The translations under genes and the position numbers were made by a program. From Atrichornis clamosus (Eukaryota; Chordata; Aves; Passeriformes; Menuridae), in contig WBMZ01012046.1 in the NCBI GenBank assembly GCA_013400975.1, positions 49,303 through 113,302 of the forward strand: a stretch of DNA of 64,000 bases. The letters run 5' to 3'. Below the pieces are notes generated by a model. The model ran no database searches and had not been told where the DNA came from. It saw only the letters and a list, made by a program, of their open reading frames with translations. Positions 1 to 12,300 of the stretch are shown here, in pieces (positions within the stretch are counted from its first letter, which is position 1; the number at the start of each line of letters is the position of its first letter).

Positions 1-630
1 ATTGCTGTTTGTCATCACATTAAATTGGCTTAGTTGGGAATTACAGTAAGAACATTAGCATTCACAACCATTCCTACCTTGAACACTGTCCAGCCTTTTC
101 ACTTCTCTCTCTCGCTCTCCCCACTTGTTCAGTAATTCTGCTTTATGCCTTTTTTGAATGTAAAATAGATTCTATCAGATGTCCTCACCTCTCCTGACTG
201 CCTTTGCTGGAAATTGCTGTAGAGGGGGAAGCTGCTTTTAAGTTCTCCATATTGTTTCAGTCCTGTGATTACGAGCGATCAGTTCTTTTTTGTACCTTGA
301 TTTTGTTCATTTTCTATATTGGTGAGCAGTGAAAGCCCTCACCAGTTAAGGTGGAGTCTATAGGAATGGGACACCTGATATCTTAGGTCAGAAATGAGAA
401 GCTGGCTGTCAGTGTTTGTCAAAAGGAACATTCTTTTAGTAAGCCTGACTTCTTAGACCTCTCAATCTTAAACATTAATAATTTTATTTCCACACATGCA
501 TATGCTAATAGACAAGAGAAAAGTTAGGGTTTTCAACACATCTATAATTGGACTAACAAAAAAAATAAAATGTTTTGGTTGGGAAATTTTTAAATACAAT
601 GTTTCTTCCTTTTTGAATATTTTTTTAGCA
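1..630. other. AT-rich non-coding DNA, left edge
   Basis: No recognisable gene or interspersed repeat. A pyrimidine-rich stretch lies at about 101-123. Reading frames are short and show no family motif. Whether this is intron or intergenic cannot be decided from the window. Confidence 0.6.
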
Positions 631-665
631 TATATATATATCTATATATATCTATATCTATATCT
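631..665. repeat. (TA)n/(TATC)n microsatellite
   Basis: Alternating TA steps grade into TATC/TATATC units. This is a simple repeat within AT-rich DNA. A 76-residue frame that crosses it, with IYIYIY residues, is an artefact of the repeat. Confidence 0.9.
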
Positions 666-3600
666 CAAACTTGTTTTCCATTTTAAGCATGGATTTTATC
701 CTCATTTTCCAAATGTAGTGAAATAGAATGGATAGAAAGCCCAAACTGCTTTTGGTGGAGGTCTGAACTGGACTTAGTGGAAGCTGAGTGAACCCTGAGT
801 TGCACAGAGACTTGTGGAAGGAACCTTCTGGTTTCATCCAGCTCCACCCCCTGCTAATGACATTATGAGCTGGGTCAGGTTGTCATGGTCTTGCCCAGTT
901 GAGTCCTGAGCTCAAAGACATAGACTTTGCAGCTTCTCTGAATGCCTTTGCCAACAACTGACCACATCTAACGGGGAAAAGTTTTTGTTAAGATCCAAAT
1001 GAAATTTCTCTTGCTACAACTTGTGTCTGTTGCCCGGTTTTGCCTCTTGTGCTTTTGCTGTGTATGTACAAGCAGGTTTCCCTGTCTGTTCTGCAAACTG
1101 CCAGCAGGTTGTTGAAGGCAGCCATAAGATCTCCCCAGACTGTTTTCCTCCTCTTATGGCTGAACAAGTCCAGTGCCTCAGACTCTTCCTTACGCTTGTG
1201 TGAGCCAGCCCTCCCGTGGTCCTATGCTACTGTCCCTCTGCTGGTCTCATTCCGGTGTGACAATACCTGTCTTCTACCAGAGATTCCAAAACTGGACATG
1301 ATACTCCACATGTCGCGTCACGAGAGCCAAGTAGAAGGGAAGAGGATAAATATGTTTGAGTTTCTGGGTTGAATCTTGCAGCCTGGTACCTGGTTATTCA
1401 TTTCAATCTCATGGGCTCACAGCTAAACCACAAGAGTCATGTGTGTCAGAGAAGACAGAGATGGCTACCAACAGGTCAGGGTGATTAAAGCCTGTCAGTG
1501 CCACTGGGGTCCTGATTGTTGTATACTGTCCTACATAAATTTTAAAAGTTGTCCTGAGTAAACCTTATAAAGATTCGCTGTCAGTCCAGACTCACCTTTA
1601 GCTAAAAAAATTTAAGGTGTCATTGCTAAGTGTCCCAAACAGGGGGATTGAATTACTCCCCAGAATGCTTTTGTCTGTCTGCAGACATCAGGGAAGAGAC
1701 TTACACTAAGCTGAGGTCCAGCGTCTAGCTTTTAGGCAGCTAAATTCAATGAGTTGACAATTCAGATGGGATGATACCATCAGATGGTACTCTTGCACCC
1801 TTAGAGTAGAAAACATGTTTACAGTGTTTCATTTCAATGTAGAAATTTCTTCCTTGGTTTCAAGCCTCAAGGTCTTACCTTCAAACTGACTGGGTGCAAA
1901 CCATGGTTGCTTCTTGCTCATGTTAGGGCATGGCAGGATGGGTTTTTTTGTTCGCTGATGTGGTTGCCTGTGCTCCGAATAGGCTTGTAAAAGCCTCAGA
2001 AGTCATTCTTCAGGGGTTTTCCAGCTAAATCTATGTAAAACATGGCTCGTTAATGTACCAAAGAAAGCTCTGTCTTGAATGAGGTTTTGCAACCATTTAG
2101 TACAGAAAATAGCAGTGTACTTATGGTGCTGGAGGCTCTAAACAGATGCTGTCCAACATCCAAATAACCTGTTTGGGTGTACTGTTTGAAAACCACTGAT
2201 GAAGGAGAGCTCAATAAAGAGCACAGCTTGCTAAGCAGGGCTAGATGGGTTGGAGGAGAAGGAATTTAATCTTTTGGGGACTTTCAGTATTTTATCATTG
2301 CTTTTGTCCTGAGTAATGGTTCATCACATGAGCTAGTTTGGCCAAAGAGCTCAGCTTGTGGCAGGGAACAGACCTCAGCTCTCTGAACAACATCTCTCAC
2401 AAGGAACCTTGGGAATTCAGGTAACCTATGACTGCTGTTAAGAGTAAGAAAAAAACCCTTGCATATCTTTTGACAAACCAAAATGTAAAGGTGCTGGATT
2501 CTGTCCACCCCCTTTGTCCCCCCAAGAAAACATATATTTGGGAAACTTTCAAATTGACTTTTTCATAAGGCAAATTCTTTTGTCATACAAAATTCATTAT
2601 CTATTCTATATATAAAAAAGGAAGATTAATGGCCCATGAATAGAGCTCCTATACCAAGGCAATTGTAAATCTCTAATGTATCTGAATAGGCTAAACTATC
2701 AGTCTGTGCTCAGCAATAGAAGCAGCTCAGCCTCTCTTTCTGTAGCACAAAACACAGCCGGAGCCACCTGGCAAGACTGTGAGATGCAAAGTGAGAGTAT
2801 GGCAATGACCGGGTTTCCTAGGTCTCGTGTTTGAGCAGCAAGAAGCCTGGAGAGAGAGGAGCTGGGGAGGAACCACAAGTTCTATTTTTTTCAGGAAATT
2901 CCATGATTCAAAACCTTTTTTCCATTTTGGAGTAAAAGGTCATATGTAGACTTTTTGTTTATTTGCCTTAGAAAAGGTATGCTCTGGCTGATTGCAAAAA
3001 CATACTTTGATGCCTTGTTTGGAATTTCTGAAAGAAGGATTGCAGTACAATCTAGTTAGTGCTGCAAATATTGCTCAGAGCAGAGAAGAAATGCTGATTT
3101 GGCTTTTCAGAGGAGCCAGGCAAATTCAGGTGTCTCTGAGTTTAGCTGAAGTTGTGGATATTGGACACTTAAAATATCATGGCTGTGACAGTCTTACATC
3201 ATGCACATGACCTGAAAAGTCAAAACAGTCTTAAGCTTGAAGTGATGCATCAGTCAGACTACGGAGAAAGAAAAAGGCTCTCTTTCACAGGTGTCTCTTC
3301 AAGGCTTTGCCTGTAAAGGTCTTACTATTACCTTGGGCTTTAAAACCTCAGGTTTGCTCAGCAGTTTTCTCTGTTGTATCTCAGCTGTTGACTTTATTAC
3401 TGTAAAGCTCTGTTTCCATGAAGTGCTGATAACAAAATGTAATTAGCAGATCAGGAATTGCTTTTCAAGCACCTGTACGGGAGACTCTGACTGTAACCAC
3501 CTGTGACAGAGGGAGATGGGAGAGATTGTACTTTATTCCATTAACAGTTATTATGAAAGTTGGGAAGGAAGGGAATGGGAATGACAGATGATTAACAACT

Positions 3601-6600
3601 TTCTAGAGTGTGTTGTTGTGGATAAGAGCTTTCCTTAAACCTTGTCGGGAAGGAGGGCCACTGTCCCAAAGTCATTCTGAGGCAGCAGGGTGCTGGCAGT
3701 GTCCTGCTGCTGGGAAAGGACATTTCTGTTATGCAAACACCACGAGTGACTGGCACCAGCCCTGACCCCTCTGGTTTCTAGAAGAGCACAGCTTTTTCCT
3801 TCTGGAGGCCCTGGGAATGGCATCACAGCAGCCAGCAAAGAGAGTTTTAAGACTTACTACACCCAAGCCTGGTTGCTTTCTAGCTCTCTTGAAATCACAT
3901 TTAACAGCAGTAAAGATGAAAGCAAATGTAAATGAGAATTTGTTTACATAGCACAAATGTCAGCAATGCAATTACAATGAATTTAGAGACAGAACTAGGA
4001 AGAAAACTCTTCTTTTATCCACCCATACTTTAATGAACTCAAACAGGCATTTCTCTGTGCAGCGAAGAAATGTTTAACCAAATTTGTTGCCTGGGATCCT
4101 TTCGGGATATAATGTCTACATCTAATTTATTCTCTGTGGTTGATTTCAATCTTTTCCCAAGGGTTTGACTCCCATCTGCCACTACACTTTCAGAAATACT
4201 TAGTTTCATGTAGCCATGCCCAAAAATCTTACCTTCTTCCTAGGTTATAGCCAGTCTCTGCTAACAGACCTTCTTCACTATAAAGAAATCCCAAATTTAC
4301 TCTAAGGAAAATACTCCTTTTGGCTTGGTACAGTCACACTCACTGCTCAAGGTTAAAAGCTTTTTTCCCATGCTGAAAATTGCATTTGCATCAATGTTAA
4401 AGTTTGCCTCCAACCCTGCTAAGCTGATACACAGAGTTGTGTGTACATGAGCACATTTAGTGCTTGTTTTTGACTGGTGTAGTTGCCATGAGTAAACTGT
4501 TGGTGTGACCACGTGTTATTGCCCTGCCCTTGGGAGAGCTATCATGTGATTTAATAAATATTCAGATTTAAGTAAAACATTCTAGCAAACATGGTGTCTC
4601 CCAGAGATCATCTGAAAGTGCTGGATATAAAGAGTCATTTAGTTGTCTTGGGTTGGAGTTTTTTGGTGTGCATTTTGGGTTTTTTATTCTTTCTTTTTTC
4701 TTTTTCTGATTACACAATTTACATGGAAATAAACTCATTGCTAGTTTAGCATTAATTTGTTCCTGGTGTTTACTGTTTATTTGCCTCAGAATCTCAGTCA
4801 TAATATTTTATTTGCAGGCTTAAATATTTCCATAGCAACTAATTGTGATTTATTAATAATAATAGTAACAATGATTGAAACTGAGAGATAGGGAAGGTAT
4901 ACTATGGACCAGACATGTTGATAAAATTGTTTCCAAATAAAACATCTTCCAAATTTTTTTGAAGAAGCAATGGGTGAACTTAAGGCAATGATTGTATAGG
5001 GAGATGGGAGCTTTTCTAGACTGTACTTGTACAACAGAATTTGTTTAGCTATTTGTACAATATTTGTGGTATGCAGTGACTGATCCAAAACTCATTAAAA
5101 ACATTGATTTCGGTAGTCTTGGGATCAAGCCCTTGTTCAAGTAATTTCTGAACTCACTGTTGAACAATCTTTCAGATTTTACGTCTTTCATACAAGACGA
5201 ATTCAATTGAAAATAAACTAATTAGAATTTAATCTGCTGTTGCAATGAGGAACAGCAAATTAAAGACTAAGATTAAGGATTGTGTTTGACTGTGGAATTT
5301 ATTCAATAGTCCTAAACTCACTGAGGAACAGATTTCTTTTCCACATTGAATAATCAGGCTTTAATAATTTAAAGAATTTGCTCCTGGAGCCCACAAATCC
5401 AGGCTCATACATTTTCTTTAGAGAGGAAGAAGGCAGAGCTAACCAGGATTGGATTTTTACATGTAAATCCCAGGGATTACAGGAGCATTTCCTGACTCGG
5501 TGCTTTACATCACTCTCCCAAGTAAAGCCTCGCAGAAGTGGGACAGGAACCCTAGAAAACACTTCAACATTCGCCTTGAAATGTTTTTTCCTACTTATGA
5601 CTTGGTTATGGTTTAGAGGTGAGGAGTGAAAGTCTTCTGGGGCCCGTGGAGAAGAAAACATTAAATTCTTGAGAACACAGACATGCCAGAAAGTTTATGA
5701 TACCTCTGCCCCGAGCTTGCAGATCTTGTCTGCTCAAGAAAGCTGCTGCTCTGATGCAGCCCCTTCTTCCCTGAGGTCCTCAGCAGGTTTTCTTAGCAGC
5801 AATAGGGCAAAGCACGTGGGGCTGCTGGTAACACACCAGCGTGTGCTCACAGTGTGAGAGACTTGCGCTGCCTCACATTGCAGAGTCATCACCATGGCTT
5901 CTGGCAGGGCCGTGCTAGCACTGACATCCCTAACACTTGTATGGGGAAAGAGGTTGTAAACAAACAAAAACACCAAAACCAACAAAAAGCCCCCAGGTGA
6001 ATTACTGATTGTTGCTGTAGCAATAAATACCCACACAAGTGACTTTGGGCAATACTATCCTACAATAAATATTTACTTCATATAAAAACTCTCTTCCCAT
6101 GGGTCACCCCAAGGAGTCCCACGGATCTTTCGTGTCATCACGAGGTCAAGGACCAGAACGAGAGGCAGCACATGGCTTCTTTTCCAGGCTGCTGTTGTAA
6201 CACACAGGAGAGGGAACCTGTCCAGAGATTAGGTTGCTAGCCTTGAACTTAGAAAATTGGATTCATTTTTCTCTTCTGCAGTTGATTACTTATATGACCT
6301 GAGGGAAATAATTTTGTGTCAGATTCTTCAAGGTATAATGCCCATTTGTTTTCCATGGAAATTGGTTAAGGTTAGATGCTAAGCATCTTGACATTCTCTG
6401 AGGGGCATTTGAATTTTTACCTGAAAAATGGAGATGGGATGATTCATATACTTGATAAATGAACTAACAGTTGTGAAGTTCTTACACCTAATAGGTATAG
6501 AAGTCATACATTTGCTACAGTTAGCTACATAATTCGAGATGATAATTTGACCTTTCCATCTTGTTTGAAAGGATATTTTTGGCTGTAAAGAAGAACTTCT

Positions 6601-8548
6601 TGTAATATTCAGATCACTGGCAAATTTTATTATTGACTTCTGTGAATCCACTAACTCTTGAAGGGATTTTACTTGTGTATATATTTCATTTCCTGTAATA
6701 ATTGAAATAATACCTTCATCACTAGGGCTGTAAATTAGCCATGCAAAAGAAACACTCGGCATTAGTCAAGACAATTATAAATTTGTCTAGATGGAAAAAT
6801 ACTGTACCTTGCAGATGGCACACAAGAACCTAAGGCTACATTTTTCTCTAGAGCTTGAGAGATTTATATTCAATCATCCTCTCAGGACTGGACACAGGCT
6901 AGCCAGGATAAAGTGATGTCCTTAATACACTTCTCGGAAGGCTTTAGTTGCTTTGGTTCTTTGAGGGAGTTCATTCAGGGTCTCTGTGTGGCCTGACACT
7001 GTCCCATGAAGAGGTGTCCTGAGACACTGGACAGAGTTCAGAGTTGAAAATAAGGATTGCACGTGTCCAGAAGCTAATCACTTTACACTTGGAGCTTTAC
7101 TGACAGAAAGCTTCTGCCTCTGAAACACCTCAAAATTTGTTGGTGGTTTTATTCATTTGACCTCTATTTTTTGTTGCCTTCTTCTTCTGTGGTTGTCCTC
7201 TTCTACCTGTCAGATGCTAATTTTCTGGCAAAAACCGGCATTGTTTCATTTTCATTTCACGGCGCACAAGTCCTACAGGGAACACCATTAGTATGAGAAA
7301 TTACAATGTTGTGCAAAATACTTCTTATTCGTTACTTCCTACTGCAAAATCAGTAGATGAAAAGTGGAAAAAGATTTTTTCCCCTACATTTTTTTATTTT
7401 CTACTGAATATATATTAAAAAAAAATCAGTTGATTCATACCTCTTCCACCCAAGATGCATTGACTTAAATTAATGCACTTGTCAGAATAGAATTAAATTC
7501 CCTGGTCACGATGAACCAAGAAAATCCTCAACCTTGCCTTCCGTGAATTTTAAGAAAGGAATATTTATTTTCCTTGCCTACCTTCACTCTAGGAAAGAAC
7601 TGAAATTGTTCCTTTGCATTGCGCTGAATCAATCACAGGAAATAAATAGTGGTGTCAAACTGCCTCTTAAAGGACCTTTGGTACTTTATCTCACCTTACA
7701 GACGTGAGCAGTTTTTGGGAAAGTGACAGATTGCTGTGGACTGGTCAGCATAAGATCCAAGTAACCAGAATACTCTACAGTCCACTGGTAGCAAATAAAA
7801 CAATTCGACTCTTGGAGTTCATTTTCTGTAAGCGTTTTCAACATCAAGGAAATAGAATCTGCTAATAACAGACAGGCAGTTGTTGGAATGAAGAAACCCT
7901 GATATTACCTTTTTGCTCATATTAACCTTAATGCTCTCAGTGTTCAGACTTTGACTTACAAGGGGTGCTGTGGGAAAGGGACACCCAATTACATCTTTGT
8001 CTGCAAGACTGTGAGAAGAGAGAGAATTGAGCAGACCAGCAGGGCAGGTGATAGTAATCTGTACAAAAAAGAAAAATGCATCTGTGAAGACTTTCCCAGA
8101 CTACCTTAACATTGTACATATTCAATATTCAGAATTATTCTGTGAATAATTTATGCAAACATATTCCAGTGGTACAACCGTTTCACTGGGTATTTGCTAT
8201 TTTGGGACTTGTGGTTGGTCAGCTATTTCCATGTGACAGTTACCAGTTTCTGCATGCATGATTCTTACATGTGGCTCTTTAGGGTAAATATATTTAACTA
8301 TTTGCTGAGTTTTCCCTGTGTGCGAATAAATTTTGCTTTCAGAAGTGTGCAGACAAAAACCAAAGATAAGGGGTTGCAAATATTTGAGGAGGAACATCAA
8401 TACCAATGAAATGCATCTATACAACAATTTTTGGTGTTATGATGCTCCAGTTGTAAAAACTGCATTTCTGGCAGGTTAGGAGGCTACCCATAAAAGCTAC
8501 TCCCCAAGTCAATTTGGGGACTGCCTGGAGGAGTGCCTGGAGCTCTGA
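666..8548. other. Unique non-coding DNA, nothing recognised
   Basis: About 7.9 kb of AT-rich, CpG-poor sequence. I recognise no LINE, LTR, exon or structured RNA. The longest frame (6379-6762, minus, 127 residues) has no domain I can name and no compositional shift at its edges. An A-rich run of CAAA/AAAAC units lies near 5958-5990. Confidence 0.55.
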
Positions 8549-8690
8549 ATCGTAGACTCATAGGGCAGTTGGGAGGAAGGGACCTTTAAAGTTAATTTAC
8601 TTCAACCCCCTGCAATGAGCAGGGACATCTTCAACTAGATGAGCTTGCTCAGAGCCCCCTCCAACCTGACCTTGCAAGTTCCCAGGGAGC
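8549..8690 (-). repeat. CR1 LINE 3' fragment, antisense
   Basis: On the plus strand this reads as the reverse complement of an avian CR1 3' end: a degenerate ATAGAATC-type terminal repeat, then GGAAGGGACC, CAACCCCCTGCAATGAGCAG and CCTCCAACCTGACCTTG-like segments in the expected order. CR1 is the main LINE of bird genomes and inserts as 5'-truncated, 3'-anchored pieces, so a fragment this short is normal. The sequence to its right no longer follows the CR1 pattern. Confidence 0.9.
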
Positions 8691-9109
8691 AGCCCAGGCC
8701 ACTGGATCTCTAGCTCTCGCCAGCCCAGGAAGCAAAAAGCCATGCTGTGAAGCCCAAACTGTGGTTCTCTGCACCACAGCACAGAGCCCACCTGGCTGCA
8801 GGGATGAAAATAGGCAGCCATGGTGGCTTATTGTGATTTATGAAAACATGTGAAAAATATATTGATTTTTCCTTCTTCCTTCCTCTCCATGAATTATTCT
8901 ATTCTTGCTCTTGGTTAGATGTATACGTCTGGGGGAGGGGAGAAACTCCCCCCCTCCAAATGCCAAAACACCAACACATTGTACAGGCGTGGCTCCTTAT
9001 TTCTCTGCTCTACCATGTCCAGTTTCCATTCCCACAGCTTGGAGACTTCTGTGGTGCAATCCTTTGCTGTGCAGCACCAAACCACAAAGCTCCCTGTTCT
9101 GGCCGTGTG
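8691..9109. other. Non-coding spacer with G/C-run hairpin
   Basis: Between the CR1 tail and the CpG-rich patch. A G-rich run followed by a C-rich run at about 8931-8956 (GGGGAG, short AAA loop, CTCCCC) can fold into a strong short hairpin. Frames crossing this stretch in several phases show no recognisable domain. Confidence 0.5.
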
Positions 9110-9335
9110 GTGCTCCCAGCGCTCAGGGAGCGGCGTGCAGGGCTGCACAGGAAAGGGACATCAATAAACCCGGGGAATTTTCAGTTTTCTCTGAATGTGA
9201 GTGGAGCCGCGTTCTCTCGCGCTGAGAGAAATGATAATGAGGCAATCGATCGTAAACAGGTGCAGCGAGGAGCTGCTCCGGGTGCTGCAAACCTTCGCGC
9301 TCCGTCGCCGTGCTCCGCGTCTGAATCGTGGTATC
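9110..9335. promoter_or_regulatory. Isolated CpG-dense patch, candidate cis-regulatory module
   Basis: About 16 CpG dinucleotides fall between 9205 and 9335, while the flanks have almost none. Motifs seen: an inverted repeat TTCTCTC (9212-9218) / GAGAGAA (9224-9230) around a CGCG core; ATCGAT at 9245-9250, the core recognised by CUX/ONECUT proteins; and GTAAACA at 9252-9258, a perfect forkhead (FOX) core, one base further on. A 172-residue frame spans the patch but shows no domain. The enhancer or orphan-CpG-island role is inference from composition and motif spacing. Confidence 0.4.
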
Positions 9336-12300
9336 ATTCAGAAGGAGTGACAGAATAATAATTCTCTTCTCACGTTAAGGCAGAATCTTGTTAAATTCAG
9401 AACCTTCTGGAATTAATGCTTTTATTCTCATAGGTTCTTTGCATTTGCCAAAATTCATTTCAGGAATTCCTCGAGTGAGGAAATGCATCCTTAAGAATTA
9501 TTTGTGTAATGAATTATTTATTCATTATCTGAAGCTTTATAGCATTTTATAAACCTTTAAGTACTTAGAGGTTTTGCAGATTTAAAAAAAAATTTTTATT
9601 CCATTAAAAAATTAATTTTAAGAAATGCATTGTGTCCACCTTCAGTCTGACTTAGTGCTGTGGTCTTAACCACCTTGCATTGGAAAGCTAGAGCAGAAAA
9701 CCCACACGTGCATGTGTGCATAACTCTTTATAATTCTAGTTTATTTAACCTATGGGCATAAAGATAACACTTGATGGATAGTTTCAGTAGGGCAGTGTTC
9801 CTTCTCCACAGAAGGGGAGAGAGACCCTGCTGTGGATAAGTATTGGCTGGGCACAATGCTGTTACCACTGGGGTGAGGGATGGCACAGTGCAGGGGCACC
9901 TCCTCTCACCCTGCTCCTCCTGCAATCACAGTCTTGTGGAGGGTTTTTTTTTTTATTCCTCCTTTTCCTCCTTTCGTTTTCCACTGTATAGGAGATGTTT
10001 TATAGCCATTCAATGTAAGTTCTTTGTTCCCTTTTCTTATGGCTTCTTTGTTATGCCCTGAAGCAAGCCCCGCCCACCTCTCAGATTGCAATCCTTTATT
10101 GACCATCCTCGATGATTCATTTTTGTGCTTTTACCTCTAAGCCTGTACTTTCAAGGCCTCTGCTGCACATCTATGAGCACATTCTCAGGGACCTGCTTAA
10201 AAACCCCTAAAAAGAAAAAAAAGGCACAAAGCCTCATATATTCATTTGTGTCTCAATCCAGGAAACTTCTACTCAGCTTTAAATATATGCTGAAACAACT
10301 TTTCCAGTATTTGATTAATTTATTTTAAGTTGTCACCGGAATGACATCTTTTCCTCTTCCTCTTTGAAAGGATTTTTTTCTGATCTTTTCTGTGTTCTTT
10401 GTGCCTAGAAACTTTCACAGGAACCTCTTCTGCTGAGAAACATATGTACACATGACTCCAAAACCATCTGCTTCTCTGTCACCTGAAACTCTTAGCACAG
10501 AAACGCAATGCATAATTTATCATAGACATGTTTTTGTCACGTTTGGAAGTTGTAGCTTTTTTACCTCATCTCTGCAAAGGGGAAGATGCTTTTCCTGGAC
10601 CAAAGAGCTTAAAATCCAGTCTTATTACTGCAGAGAATGATTTGCATTCTTGGCTTAGGCAATATTTGCTCTGTGCCTGGCACTGTCATGTCACTCTGTA
10701 GCTCCAGCAGTGCAAGCCCAAGCCTGCAGGGTTCATCTACCTTCATGGAGTGCAGTGAGGAGACCCTTCAGCAGTCTGGTCTGCCTACTACAAGTAACCA
10801 GTGGCATGAATGAGAACGTAAATTACCATAATAACTATTTTCAAGGCTTCTGTAAGCAGCAGTTTAAATGCAGCCCATTGCTGTAGCACTTGGTCTCCTC
10901 ATAGCATGCAGTTGGGTGAAGGGGCATCCTCTTGTGCATAGATAGCATCACTCCCCTTGCAGTGACATCCTGTAAGCTATAAAAATAGATATTCAGATAT
11001 GTTCTCTGAACAAGTGCAATTGTATTTCTCTTTCAGTACCATATCAAGGATGTTTTCTGTGACTCTTCAGTTTCAAAAGAGAAAAGTTCAGTAGGTATAA
11101 AAAGAGTTTTATATTCCTTATTTAGGATTTGTTGAAAAGCAGCTGCTGAGGGTACCGAACCTACAGTGGGTGAATCTGAGATACAGCTTTGGCTGTAGAG
11201 TTTTGACTTGTGCTTTCACTATAAACCTGAAATACATGAAGTGAAACTCTCACCTGTTGTTTGTGCCATGTGCTGAATAGTAATTTGTTTCTAGTATAGT
11301 AACTTGTTAGAAACATCATGTTTCTAAATCTGAACAGGTTCTTTTGGGCACTGCTTACAGCAGTGTTGGGATGGGTGTGAGGATGCCAGTGTGCACATTA
11401 CCTCGCCCTGTGTAAAATCTTCTCTCTAGGAACTTGCTTTAACCAATGGCAGCAGTGCCTTTGCCTTCTGACAGTAGTATTTCTGCTTTAATACTGCCTT
11501 ACTATGTACCACATGGAATATTTTTATAAAATATGACTGAACACAGATTTACAGTATCTACCATTATATATTTGAAAGCTATTCTGCCACCATTCTAAAT
11601 ATGATAAAGCAGATATTTCCCTCTTAAGTTCCCTTTCTCCCTGCTATATCTTTGGACCCTTCTAGTAAATTGTAACATAGTAATTTGAGCTTCATCGACT
11701 ATTAAATGTTGTTTTAAATCACTTTATCCCCTCCCAGGTGGTCTTAACCAAGTCTTTGTATCATTGTCAAAGTCTTTGGCTGTCACATCTGCTGCTGAAT
11801 GTGCTATAACTACTGAAAATACCACAACTTATTATATTCTCCTTATAGTTTTCATGACAGTACACAAATAATGTTCTTAAGCACTTGCATGAGTATCAAA
11901 GTGCTCTGCTCCCTGCCTTTAATTTGTCATTTCTGTTATTCCTCCATTACTTCTCTTGTTTACTATTCTGTCAGGAAGACTATTTCTGTTTTGGCTATAG
12001 TACACACTACTTAGTTTTTTGTTAAACACTTAGCCAGCATATTTGAGGGGGTGCTTTCCAAAGGGATTTCTTTTCTTGATGCTTACATTATTTATTAATT
12101 TATTTCTACATAAGATAGAGACATTCTCTGATGGAGCCATAGCAGAAAGCATAAAGGGGGATGAAACAACTCTTTACCTGGTAGCACATGATGCTCCCAG
12201 CCCCCCAAGCCCCAGACACAGACCATCATCAAGACAGGGACACATCACTGCTGCTGGAAGCAGAGAGCTGTGATCAGTCCTCCTGCAGTAACTGCTCTGT

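Noticed and set aside
6379..6762. 127-residue minus-strand frame in ordinary AT-rich DNA
   Set aside because: No recognisable family, no codon or composition change at the boundaries and no splice-site pair. One such frame is expected in 64 kb.
8840..9358. 172-residue plus-strand frame with three other frames overlapping it
   Set aside because: Several phases and both strands are open because the local GC rise lowers stop-codon frequency. No motif is recognisable.
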